Origin: Vulcanimicrobiota bacterium
Lineage (GTDB): Bacteria; Vulcanimicrobiota; Vulcanimicrobiia; Vulcanimicrobiales; Vulcanimicrobiaceae
Assembly: GCA_003140215.1 (NCBI GenBank)
Contig: PLJL01000001.1
Span: 1,006,777 to 1,070,776 of the forward strand
Direction of reading: 5' to 3'
DNA length: 64,000 nucleotides
Part shown: piece by piece, positions 8,094 through 15,810 of the stretch
Position numbering within the stretch: position 1 is the stretch's first letter
Layout of the letters: each line of letters begins with the position of its first letter
Translations under genes and position numbers: made by a program
Notes under the pieces: generated by a model
Databases searched by the model: none
Told to the model about the DNA's origin: nothing
The model's input: only the letters and a program-made list of their open reading frames with translations

Positions 8094-9926
8094 TTGGCGA
8101 AGCCGCAACTCGGCGATCGCGCCGGCCCGGCGGAGTGTGGGATCGGATGGGCGAATCGCCAGGAAAACCTCTCGCCCGGGAAGCGAGGGCTCTTGCCCGG
8201 ACCACCGACTCCGCCGAACGTCCTGTACTACGGCGACAACCTCGATATTCTGCGCCGACACGTCCCCGACGAATCGGTGGACCTGATCTACCTGGACCCG
8301 CCGTTCAAGAGCGACGCCGACTACAATGTCCTGTTCTCGGAACACTCCGGTAGCGGGGCGGCAGCGCAGATCAAGGCCTTCGAGGACACCTGGACTTGGG
8401 ACATCTCGGCCGCCCGGACCTACGAGGAGGTCGTCGAGGCCGGCGGGACCGTCTCTCAGACCCTCCAGGCCTTCCGGCAGATCCTGGGCGAGTCGGACAT
8501 GATGGCGTACCTGGTCATGATGGCGCCCCGCCTGGTCGAGCTGCGGCGAGTTCTCAAGCCGAACGGGACACTCTACCTGCACTGCGACGAGGTCGCCTCA
8601 CACTGGCTCAAGGTCTTGTTGGATGGCATCTTCACGCCGGTCCGCTTCCTGAACGAGATCACCTGGAAGCGGACGTTCTCGCACGGAAACGTTTCTCGAA
8701 ACTTCGGAGCGATTTGCGATCGCATCCTCGTGTACGTAAAAGGCAAGGCGTACACCTGGAACCAGCAGTACGTCCCGTTCACAGAAGAGTACATTGAGGC
8801 GACGTTCAAGTTCAAAGATCCGAACGGGCGCAGGTGGCAATCGGTGACGATGCGCAATCCCGGCGTGCGGCCGAACCTGCACTACGACTATACCGCCTCG
8901 AACGGCGTGACGTACAAGCCGCACCCGAACGGCTGGGTCTGCGATCGGACGCGGATGAAGAAACTCGACGCGGAAGGTCGGCTTCACTTTCCGACCGACG
9001 CCGGTGGGGCGTTGCGTCTCAAGATGTACCTGGACGAGTCCAAAGGTATCCGCCTGCAGAACTTGTGGGAAGACATCCCGGCGTTATCTTCTAAGGCGAA
9101 AGAGCGGCTCGGCTACCCAACGCAGAAGCCAGAGGCCCTGCTGTCGCGGATTATCGCCACAAGCAGTAACCCCGGTGACATCGTGCTCGATCCATTCTGC
9201 GGCTGCGGTACGACCGTCGCCGTCGCGCAGCGCCTTGGACGGAACTGGATCGGTATCGACGTCACCCACCTGGCCATCGGCCTCATCAGATATCGGCTGC
9301 AGAACCAGTTCGGTACAGCCGTGACCTCGACGTTCCGCGTCGTCGGCGAGCCGGTTTCGTTACCTGACGCAAAGCAACTCGCGGTCGAGGACAAATATCA
9401 GTTCCAGTTCTGGAGCCTCGGTCTTGTCGGCGCGCGCCCAACGGAAGAAAAGAAAGGCGCGGACAAGGGCATAGACGGGAACATCTACTTCCACGACGAT
9501 CCGAAGGGAAAGACCAAGCGCATCATCATCTCCGTCAAAGGCGGCGAGAACATCAACGTCGGGATGATCCGCGATCTCGTCGGCACGGTCGTCCGCGAGA
9601 AGGCCGACCTCGGTGTCATGATCACGATTGCCGAACCCACGGGCCCGATGCGCAAGGAGGCGGCGTCAGGCGGCTTTTACACGTCGCCAATGGGCGGCAA
9701 ACATCCCAAGGTGCAGATCCTCACCGTCGAGCAGCTGCTCTCCGGCGTGAAGATCGACTACCCGACGGCATCCCAGCGCACCGACGTCACGTTGCGGAAG
9801 GCGGTGCGCGTTGCAACGCCGGCGGCGGCGCCGACATCCCTCTTCGACGCGGAGCCCGTCGACGATCTGGTGCTGGCAACCGAGGAGGACGAATTGGAGC
9901 ACGAGCATTATGGCCCGTCGAGCTAA
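8094..9926 (+). CDS. DNA methyltransferase with C-terminal Mrr-like nuclease domain
   Basis: This is a predicted N6-adenine or N4-cytosine methyltransferase of the beta class. Catalytic motif IV DPPF (residues 68-71) precedes the AdoMet-binding motif DPFCGCGTT (from residue 366), and LxYGDNLDIL sits near the start. After about residue 420 the protein continues into a domain with GADKGIDG and IIISVKGG, matching the Asp and Lys of the PD-(D/E)xK fold in Mrr-like restriction enzymes. One chain may therefore both modify and cut. The residue before VK is Ser, not the usual Glu or Gln, so nuclease activity is less certain than methylation. The start is a weak TTG at 8094; a TTG at 8193 after GAGGG is an alternative. 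A small gene overlaps the 3' end. Confidence 0.8.
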   Translation: MAKPQLGDRAGPAECGIGWANRQENLSPGKRGLLPGPPTPPNVLYYGDNLDILRRHVPDESVDLIYLDPPFKSDADYNVLFSEHSGSGAAAQIKAFEDTWTWDISAARTYEEVVEAGGTVSQTLQAFRQILGESDMMAYLVMMAPRLVELRRVLKPNGTLYLHCDEVASHWLKVLLDGIFTPVRFLNEITWKRTFSHGNVSRNFGAICDRILVYVKGKAYTWNQQYVPFTEEYIEATFKFKDPNGRRWQSVTMRNPGVRPNLHYDYTASNGVTYKPHPNGWVCDRTRMKKLDAEGRLHFPTDAGGALRLKMYLDESKGIRLQNLWEDIPALSSKAKERLGYPTQKPEALLSRIIATSSNPGDIVLDPFCGCGTTVAVAQRLGRNWIGIDVTHLAIGLIRYRLQNQFGTAVTSTFRVVGEPVSLPDAKQLAVEDKYQFQFWSLGLVGARPTEEKKGADKGIDGNIYFHDDPKGKTKRIIISVKGGENINVGMIRDLVGTVVREKADLGVMITIAEPTGPMRKEAASGGFYTSPMGGKHPKVQILTVEQLLSGVKIDYPTASQRTDVTLRKAVRVATPAAAPTSLFDAEPVDDLVLATEEDELEHEHYGPSS

Positions 9927-10143
9927 GTTCGCGGCCGCGGCCGAAGACTGGCTGCGCAAGCATGTTCCAGCGGGGACGGTGAGCACGGCCGACTTCTGGA
10001 CCGGACTCTCAAAGACAAATCCAGAGTTGACGACGCCCACAGAGACACGCAAGACGCCCAAAGCGACGTGCATGCGCGACGTTCGAAAGGATGGAGCGTT
10101 CGAGGTCGGCGGAGGGCGCATCGGACTACGCAAAACGAGTTGA
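9910..10143 (+). CDS. Small protein coupled to the methyltransferase-nuclease
   Basis: The ATG at 9910 lies inside the methyltransferase gene and overlaps it by 17 nt. The 77-residue product is basic, with a helical N-terminus (FAAAAEDWLRKHVP) and a conserved-looking tail (KDGAFEVGGGRIGLRK). The length and coupling fit a specificity, control or immunity helper of the restriction-modification gene. The sequence gives no recognisable fold, so its role is inferred from position only. Confidence 0.55.
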   Translation: MARRAKFAAAAEDWLRKHVPAGTVSTADFWTGLSKTNPELTTPTETRKTPKATCMRDVRKDGAFEVGGGRIGLRKTS

Positions 10144-10178
10144 GCGCGGCGTGATCGCCATGTCCTGGCATCGAAGTC

Positions 10179-10448
10179 TCACAATGGTGGCGTCTCGAAG
10201 ATCGCGACGATGCCAGTCCAGCACAACCACACGGCGTCTTCGGCCAGCGGTAACTCCACCGTCCGTATCAACTCGCCGTGCGCGGAGATCGACAGACGCA
10301 CGTGCGTCTCATCGACCGGATACAGCTCCGCCAGATACGGTGGCTGCATAAAGCGGGCAACCTCGCCATGCTTGTGCTGGTACGCCGGCTCCACATCGAG
10401 AACGCACAACGGCTCGCGCACGGCCGCCGCGAAATCGTCGAACGTCAT
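10179..10448 (-). CDS. Small acidic hypothetical protein
   Basis: The ATG at 10448 gives 89 residues; the upstream extension is Ser/Arg-rich read-through. The product is acidic and beta-rich (PYLAELYPVDETHVRLSISA) with tryptophans in the last third (VWLCWTGIVAIF). It lies 73 bp downstream of another small minus-strand gene and may be co-transcribed with it. Paired small acidic proteins next to restriction genes can be immunity or antitoxin-like, but no motif supports that here. Confidence 0.45.
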   Translation of the reverse strand: MTFDDFAAAVREPLCVLDVEPAYQHKHGEVARFMQPPYLAELYPVDETHVRLSISAHGELIRTVELPLAEDAVWLCWTGIVAIFETPPL

Positions 10449-10521
10449 TTTTTCACACCCATGCGGAGACCATACGACGGCCAGGACGTCCGTCCTCGTG
10501 GCGAATCGTCCTGCGCTCGTG

Positions 10522-10785
10522 CTATCTGCGGAGTTCTGCGATTCTTCGGTCGCGCTCTCTCGCCGTGATCGGCCGTAAATAGGAGTCATCGAAGTCGAAC
10601 TCCGAGACATTGGTTGTCCACCCGCCCGGCTGGTGGGAGTCGAAGATGCGGACCTCATACTCCGGGGTGGCCAGATTGGGCTCGTTCATAGGCCGCAGGA
10701 CCTCCACCACCGGCCGGTAGCCGAGTTCGAGATTCGCGTCCAGGCAGCCATAGAGCGCGCCGCGTACGATCGTGTCAGGTATCAT
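10522..10785 (-). CDS. Small hypothetical protein
   Basis: The ATG at 10785 gives 87 residues with a natural composition (LDANLELGYRPVVEVLRPMN, then a Trp/Asp-rich end with FDDSYLRP). The upstream extension to 11025 reads through the pirin remnant on the other strand and is rejected. It is probably the first gene of a two-gene minus-strand unit with 10179-10448. No family recognised. Confidence 0.45.
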   Translation of the reverse strand: MIPDTIVRGALYGCLDANLELGYRPVVEVLRPMNEPNLATPEYEVRIFDSHQPGGWTTNVSEFDFDDSYLRPITARERDRRIAELRR

Positions 10786-10815
10786 GCTGGACCATTCGCC
10801 GCCGACTCCTTCTAT

Positions 10816-10998
10816 ATGTCTGACAGGTCCGAAAAGGTCCAGCCGACGGAGGCGCGAAAATCTCTTGAGAGATATTGTACTCCGGATAAATGCGGCTACG
10901 GTCCCTTTGTGATGAACACGGCCGACGAGATCGCGCGCGCGTTCGAAGACTTTCGCGCCGGACGCTTCGGCGAGATCAAACCTGTCGTCGCCGAGTAA
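10816..10998 (+). pseudogene. Remnant of a pirin-like protein, C-terminal end
   Basis: The 60 residues from 10816 to the TAA at 10998 include YGPFVMNTADEIARAF followed by EDFRAGRFGEI. This matches the C-terminal signature of pirin-family cupins (GPFVMNT...I..A..D...GRF). The two cupin domains, about 230 residues, are absent upstream, where minus-strand island genes lie instead. The likely history is that the island inserted into, or deleted, the 5' part of a resident pirin gene, so this marks the island's right boundary. Confidence 0.55.
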
Positions 10999-11068
10999 CG
11001 CGCGCCCGCGCATCGTCGCTGTCACCGGCGAGGCGCCCTATCTCGGCGGGCCGCAGACGTGGCTCCCG

Positions 11069-11758
11069 TTGCGTGCCGCCGCGCCCGAGTTCGCGTTCGT
11101 CGAGTACGATACGCTGGCGCTCGCCGACGCCGCGAACCCGCTCGTCACCTGTCGCGACGCGCTGGCCGGCCTGCTCGCAGGCGCGGCGGGGATCGTCGCG
11201 CACGGCTCGGCGGCGCGGCCGGCACTCGAGGCCGTCGCGGCCGTCGATCCGGACCTGCCGATCGTGCTTCTCTCGCCGCTGCTCGTTACGCGCATGACGG
11301 CCTGGCTGCGCGTCTTCCGCGCCGTGATCGGATCGCCGCCCGGGCGATCGCTCCTCCAACGGTACGGTGCGTCGAAGCAGCAGCGGCTGGCCGGCGACGT
11401 GGCGTACGTACGCAAGCAGCTGCTGTTGCTCGGCGGCGAAGCGGCCGCGAGCGATGCGCTGGTCGCGGAGGCGCAAACTCGGCTGGCCGACCCCAGAACC
11501 GAACGGGTCGCCGCACGCAGCGCGGAATTGCTCCTCGCGATCACGCAACCCATCTCGGCGCAGCTCAATGCCGCCGTCACGCATCGCACGGTGCTGGTCG
11601 GTGAGGGCGTGCTCGACCGCAAGACGCCGCGGCGCATGACGGCCACCGTCGTCGCCGGATCGACCGGCGCACTGATGCTCGATCGTCCCGACGTCGTCGC
11701 CGCCGCGCTGAGAACGCTGCTCGCGCAGGCCGATCAGGCGGCGCGGATCGAAACGTGA
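11069..11758 (+). CDS. Hypothetical alpha/beta protein
   Basis: The product has 229 residues from a TTG at 11069. Natural sequence continues upstream in frame (RIVAVTGEAPYLGGPQTW) as far as about 10985 without any ATG, GTG or TTG after the stop codons at 10910-10915. The true start may therefore be a CTG at 10982, or the gene may be truncated at the island edge. Alternating hydrophobic strands and helices (AGIVAHGSAA, DLPIVLLSPLL) suggest a Rossmann- or hydrolase-like fold, but no catalytic set is clear. Confidence 0.55.
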   Translation: MRAAAPEFAFVEYDTLALADAANPLVTCRDALAGLLAGAAGIVAHGSAARPALEAVAAVDPDLPIVLLSPLLVTRMTAWLRVFRAVIGSPPGRSLLQRYGASKQQRLAGDVAYVRKQLLLLGGEAAASDALVAEAQTRLADPRTERVAARSAELLLAITQPISAQLNAAVTHRTVLVGEGVLDRKTPRRMTATVVAGSTGALMLDRPDVVAAALRTLLAQADQAARIET

Positions 11759-11784
11759 GCCCGTCTCCGTAGCCATCCCCGGTT

Positions 11785-11954
11785 TCAGCTCAATTCTTGT
11801 TTACGCAGAGCCTTGAAGAACGCGTCGACGCGTCCACGTTCGTAGACCTGTTGCTGCGCTTCCACCGCCACAGTATGGCGGTGTATCCGGCTGCGTCCAT
11901 CGCCGTACATACCGCGAAAGCCCCGTCGATGAGCGATGAGCCGGCGTGGATCAT
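11785..11954 (-). pseudogene. Small protein coupled to the wHTH regulator, apparently frameshifted
   Basis: An ATG at 11954 overlaps the stop of the winged-helix gene (ATGA). It begins MIHAGSSLIDGAFAVCTAMD and continues AAGYTAI. The natural continuation (AVEAQQQVYERGRVDAFFKA, then LRKQELS) is in the next frame and ends at 11785. The two parts join with a one-base shift near 11875, giving a protein of about 55 residues. Unshifted, the frame gives a Ser/Arg-rich end at 11790. It could be a decayed gene, a sequencing error or a small two-frame gene. Function unknown. Confidence 0.4.
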
Positions 11955-12286
11955 AGTGGTTTGCCGGGTCGTCGCGGGCGTTGGCGCACCGTCGCCGCAA
12001 TCTTCCCGATCTCGGCGTCCGCTTCGGCAAGCCGTTCGAGGAGAGCACGCAATTCGGCGGCGGCGTACCATCGAGGATCCAGCTCGACGAGCCGTGTTCG
12101 GCCCACGAGGCGCGACGCGACGACGCCGAGGTCTTGCAACGCTGCGACCGCATTTTGCACCGAGATGAGGTGCGCGCCGAGCAACGTCGCAAGCTGGCTC
12201 GGATAGGCGGGGTCGATGAAGACGAGCAGCTTCAGGATTCTCTCGCGCAAGAGCGATCCGAAAAGGGCGTCAGGGCGGGTAGCCAT
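11951..12286 (-). CDS. Winged helix-turn-helix regulator (ArsR-like)
   Basis: This is a 111-residue DNA-binding protein. Its helices (FGSLLRERILKLLVF, SQLATLLGAHLISVQNAV) are followed by a wing (LVGRTRLVELDPRWY) and a C-terminal helix, the usual ArsR/MarR-like layout. The basic end (RQRPRRPGKPL) is typical of the small wHTH proteins found before coupled partner genes. It diverges from dnaE2, and three evenly spaced palindromes lie immediately upstream of its start. It very likely binds these, controlling itself and perhaps the polymerase. No metal-binding cysteines are present, so metal sensing is unlikely. Confidence 0.75.
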   Translation of the reverse strand: MATRPDALFGSLLRERILKLLVFIDPAYPSQLATLLGAHLISVQNAVAALQDLGVVASRLVGRTRLVELDPRWYAAAELRALLERLAEADAEIGKIAATVRQRPRRPGKPL

Positions 12287-12291
12287 TGACT

Positions 12292-12351
12292 ACTACGTTA
12301 ACATAGTTTTAAAACTACTTCAAGGTAGTGATATTACTATGTGTAAGTAGT
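12292..12351. promoter_or_regulatory. Three 16-bp operator-like palindromes at 22-bp spacing
   Basis: Three boxes share the pattern ACTA-Y-N6-R-TAGT: ACTACGTTAACATAGT (12292-12307), ACTACTTCAAGGTAGT (12314-12329) and ACTATGTGTAAGTAGT (12336-12351). Their centres are exactly 22 bp apart, about two DNA turns, so bound dimers would lie on one face. The stretch is strikingly AT-rich in a GC-rich region. It begins 6 bp from the wHTH start and ends 75 bp before dnaE2. Binding by the wHTH protein is inferred. Confidence 0.65.
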
Positions 12352-12425
12352 TAACCACCACCGCAATCCCACAGCGCGGTACAAGCGGGATATCGAACGT
12401 ATGTTCGGGTATCTCCGGAGTCCCG

Positions 12426-15400
12426 ATGGGCGCGCCCGAGTATGCCGAGCTGCACTGCTGGTCGAATTTCAGCTTCCTCGAGGGCTCCTCGCACCCCGAG
12501 GAGCTGGTCGAGCACGGCCTGCGCCTGGGGCTGCGCGGGATCGCCCTGACCGATCGGGACGGCCTCTACGGCGCCGTTCGCTTCGCCAAAGCGGCGGCCG
12601 CGGTGCCGTCGTTCGCCGCGCTGTGCGGCGCGGAGCTGACGCTGGAAACCGAGGCCGCGGAACCGATCCGGGCCAGCCGCCCGGCCCGGCCGGCCAAAGA
12701 GGTTCCGACCGACACGCCGCGGCTGGTGCTCATCGCCGCCGACAAGACGGGCTACGGCAACCTCGCGCGGCTGCTCTCGGCGGCCCAGCTGCGGGGGCGC
12801 AAGCGCGACGCGCGCCTGCGGCTCGACGACCTCGAGGGCCGCACCGCCGGGCTCGTCGCGCTCTCGGGCGGGCGCAACGGCGTGGTCGAAAAAGCGCTGC
12901 TGCGGCGCGATGGCGCCGGCGCGGTCGCGCTGGGCGCGCGCTTGCGCGACCTCTTCCCCGGGCGCTTCTACCTCGAGCTGCAGCATCACGTTCGGCCCGA
13001 GGATCCGGCGCTGATCCGCGCGCTGGTGCGCCTGGCGATGCAGCTCGACGTGCCGTATGTCGCGACCAACGGCGTTGCCTACGCAACGCGCGAAGACGCT
13101 CAGCTCTGCGACGTGCTGACGTGCGTGAAGTACACGACGTCGCTGCAGAACGCCGGGACGCTGCTGCGGCCAAACCACGAGCACGACTTGAAATCAGCGG
13201 CGCGCATGGCCCGGCTCTTCGCCGAGTTTCCGCTCGCGCTCGCGAACTCGGTGGCGATCGCGGAGCGCTGCACGTTTCGCCTCGACAAACTGCACGGCGA
13301 GTTTCCGCTCTACCCGATCCCGCCGGGCGAGACGTCGGCTCAGTCGTATCTGCGCACGCTGGTCTACGCGGGCACGAAGGAACGGTACGCCCAACCGCTC
13401 GATCCCAAAGTCGAGCGCCAGCTCGAGTACGAGCTGGGGATCATCGCGCGCATGGATCTGGCCGGATATTTCCTCGTCGTGTGGGACATCTCTGACGCCG
13501 CGAAGCGCCTCGGCGTCCTCGCGCAAGGCCGCGGCTCGGCGGCCAACTCGGCGGTCTGCTACGCGCTGGGGATCACTGCGATCGATCCGGTCGCGAGCGG
13601 CCTGCTCTTCGAGCGGTTCTTGAGCGAGGAGCGCGGCGAAGTCCCCGACATCGACATCGACTTCGCGCACCAAGACCGCGAGAAGGTGATCCAGTACGTC
13701 TACGAGCGCTACGGCCGCGAGCACGCCGCGATGACTGCCGAGGTCATCACCTACCGCACGCGCTCGGCGATCCGCGACGTGGGCAAGGCGGTCGGACTCA
13801 CGTTGGGCCAAGTCGATGCGATCGTGCGCGAGTACGACGCCCGCGAGTCGCTCTCCGGAACGCTGGGCGTTCCGAACGCCGGCGCGGAGAAGCCGCTGCC
13901 GCACTCGGTCGCGAAGCGGCGCGATCTCGACGCCAGCTCGATGGTGCTGCACTCACGGGGGGACGACACGCCGGCCGCGACGCCTGGGCGTGCGCTCGTC
14001 CCCGGCTTCCAAGACGCCGACGAGTACTTCGGGCACGACCCCGACACGCACATCCGGGGGCCGGTCGGCGGTGCGCTCGGTGCGCTGCTGCTGCGGCTGT
14101 GCCGGCGCATCGACGGCTTCCCGCGCCACATGGGGATCCACAGCGGCGGGATGGTGATCACGCGCTCGCCGCTGGTCGCGGTCGCGCCGGTCGAGTGGGC
14201 GACGATGCGCGACCGCACGATCGTGCAATGGGACAAAGACGACCTCTCCGACCTCGGCCTCATCAAGATCGACTTGCTCGGGTTGGGGATGCTGTCGCTG
14301 CTGCGCGACGCGTTCGCGCTGTGCCGGCGCCGCTACCCCGAGCGTCCGCCGCTCTCGCTCGAGGCGATCCCACCCGACGACCGTCCGACCTACGAGATGC
14401 TGCAGCGCGCCGACTCGATCGGCGTCTTCCAAGTCGAGTCGCGAGCCCAGATGTCGATGTTGCCGCGCCTCAAGCCGCACTGCTTCTACGACATCGTGAT
14501 GCAGGTCGCGATCATCCGGCCCGGCCCGATCCAAGGCGACATGGTCCATCCGTTCCTGCGCCGCCGCAACGGAATCGAACCGGTGACCTACCCGCATCCC
14601 AGCCTCAAGCCGATCCTCGAACGCACGTTGGGCGTACCGCTGTTCCAGGAACAAGGGATGCGCATGGCGATGGAAGCGGCGGGATTCTCGGCCGGAGAGG
14701 CGGATCGCTTGCGGCGCGCGATGGGACACAAGCGTTCGCGCGAGCGCATGATCGAGCTCTATCCGCGGCTGATCGACGGCATGACGCACAACGGCATCCC
14801 GCGCGAGGACGCCGACAAGCTGTACCACATGCTCGAAGGTTTCGCCGATTACGGCTTCCCGGAGTCGCACGCGGCCTCGTTCGCGCTGCTCGCGTATGCC
14901 TCGGCGTACCTCAAGTGTCACGAGCCGGCCGTATTCTGCGCCGCGATCCTCAACGTGCAGCCGATGGGCTTCTACTCCACCGAAGTGCTCGTCAACGACG
15001 CGCGCCGTCACGGCGTCACCGTCAAGCCGATCGTGGTGAACGAGAGCGAGTGGTGGAGCTTCGTCGACCACGACGGCGCGCTGCGGCTGGGCTTCCATCT
15101 GGTGCGCGGCATGGGCGACGTCCAGCGCGACCGGCTCGAGCGCGCGCTCGCGCAAGGCGGTGACTTCGGCGAACTCGTCGAGTTCGCGCGCCGCACCGGT
15201 CTCGAGCGCGACGCGCTCGAGAACCTCGCCGCGGCCGGAGCGTTCGCGCACTGGTACCCGACCCGGCGCGACGCGATGTGGGCGCTGCGCGGCCTCGACG
15301 AGCGCGAAGCGCGCGGCGAGCTGGGCCGTGCGATGGAGATCGTGGACGAGCCCGCGCCCACGCTGCGCGCGTTGACCGCGGTCGAGCGCACGACCCTCGA

Positions 15401-15791
15401 CATCGACGCCACCGGCGTGAGCGACGTACAGCCGATCGCGCACGTGCGGCCTTTCCTCGACGCGCACAACGTGCTCGCGGCTTCCCGTTTGCCCGGGATG
15501 CCGAGCAATCTCGTGTGCAAGATCGGCGGCCTGGTCATCACCCGCCAGCGCCCCGGCACGGCCAAGGGTTTCGTGTTCCTCACCATCGAGGACGAGACGG
15601 GCATCGTGAACGTGATCGTGCGGCCCGACGTCTACGAACGCAACCGCCGCACGATCCGCAGCGCGCAGTGCCTCATCGTCGAAGGCGTGTTGCAGAAAGA
15701 GCACGGCTGCATCGACCTGATCATGAAGCGCTGCTGGCCGCTCGACACCCAAGGCAGCACCGAGAAGGTGCGCGCCCGCAATTTTCACTGA
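12426..15791 (+). CDS. dnaE2: Error-prone DNA polymerase III alpha subunit (DnaE2/ImuC)
   Basis: This is a 1121-residue C-family polymerase that copies past DNA lesions. The PHP domain begins with YAELHCWSNFSFLEGSS, the hallmark of DnaE2 rather than replicative DnaE. The catalytic aspartates lie in PDIDIDF near residue 407. An OB fold near the C-terminus contains GLVITRQRPGTAKGFVFLT. The length is typical of DnaE2 (1050-1150). The usual partners imuA and imuB are not in this window, and no LexA box is seen; instead a wHTH gene with a palindrome array lies upstream. This suggests control other than classic SOS, or partners elsewhere in the genome. Confidence 0.95.
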   Translation: MGAPEYAELHCWSNFSFLEGSSHPEELVEHGLRLGLRGIALTDRDGLYGAVRFAKAAAAVPSFAALCGAELTLETEAAEPIRASRPARPAKEVPTDTPRLVLIAADKTGYGNLARLLSAAQLRGRKRDARLRLDDLEGRTAGLVALSGGRNGVVEKALLRRDGAGAVALGARLRDLFPGRFYLELQHHVRPEDPALIRALVRLAMQLDVPYVATNGVAYATREDAQLCDVLTCVKYTTSLQNAGTLLRPNHEHDLKSAARMARLFAEFPLALANSVAIAERCTFRLDKLHGEFPLYPIPPGETSAQSYLRTLVYAGTKERYAQPLDPKVERQLEYELGIIARMDLAGYFLVVWDISDAAKRLGVLAQGRGSAANSAVCYALGITAIDPVASGLLFERFLSEERGEVPDIDIDFAHQDREKVIQYVYERYGREHAAMTAEVITYRTRSAIRDVGKAVGLTLGQVDAIVREYDARESLSGTLGVPNAGAEKPLPHSVAKRRDLDASSMVLHSRGDDTPAATPGRALVPGFQDADEYFGHDPDTHIRGPVGGALGALLLRLCRRIDGFPRHMGIHSGGMVITRSPLVAVAPVEWATMRDRTIVQWDKDDLSDLGLIKIDLLGLGMLSLLRDAFALCRRRYPERPPLSLEAIPPDDRPTYEMLQRADSIGVFQVESRAQMSMLPRLKPHCFYDIVMQVAIIRPGPIQGDMVHPFLRRRNGIEPVTYPHPSLKPILERTLGVPLFQEQGMRMAMEAAGFSAGEADRLRRAMGHKRSRERMIELYPRLIDGMTHNGIPREDADKLYHMLEGFADYGFPESHAASFALLAYASAYLKCHEPAVFCAAILNVQPMGFYSTEVLVNDARRHGVTVKPIVVNESEWWSFVDHDGALRLGFHLVRGMGDVQRDRLERALAQGGDFGELVEFARRTGLERDALENLAAAGAFAHWYPTRRDAMWALRGLDEREARGELGRAMEIVDEPAPTLRALTAVERTTLDIDATGVSDVQPIAHVRPFLDAHNVLAASRLPGMPSNLVCKIGGLVITRQRPGTAKGFVFLTIEDETGIVNVIVRPDVYERNRRTIRSAQCLIVEGVLQKEHGCIDLIMKRCWPLDTQGSTEKVRARNFH

Positions 15792-15810
15792 GCCTGATCG
15801 CGGCGCCGTT

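Noticed and set aside
13953..15788. 611-residue minus-strand open frame opposite dnaE2
   Set aside because: Composition (Arg, His, Asp, Val rich) is typical of antisense of high-GC genes; dnaE2 is unmistakable.
12426..15791. Considered as replicative DnaE
   Set aside because: The SNFSFLEGSSHPEEL start and the short C-terminus are DnaE2-type.
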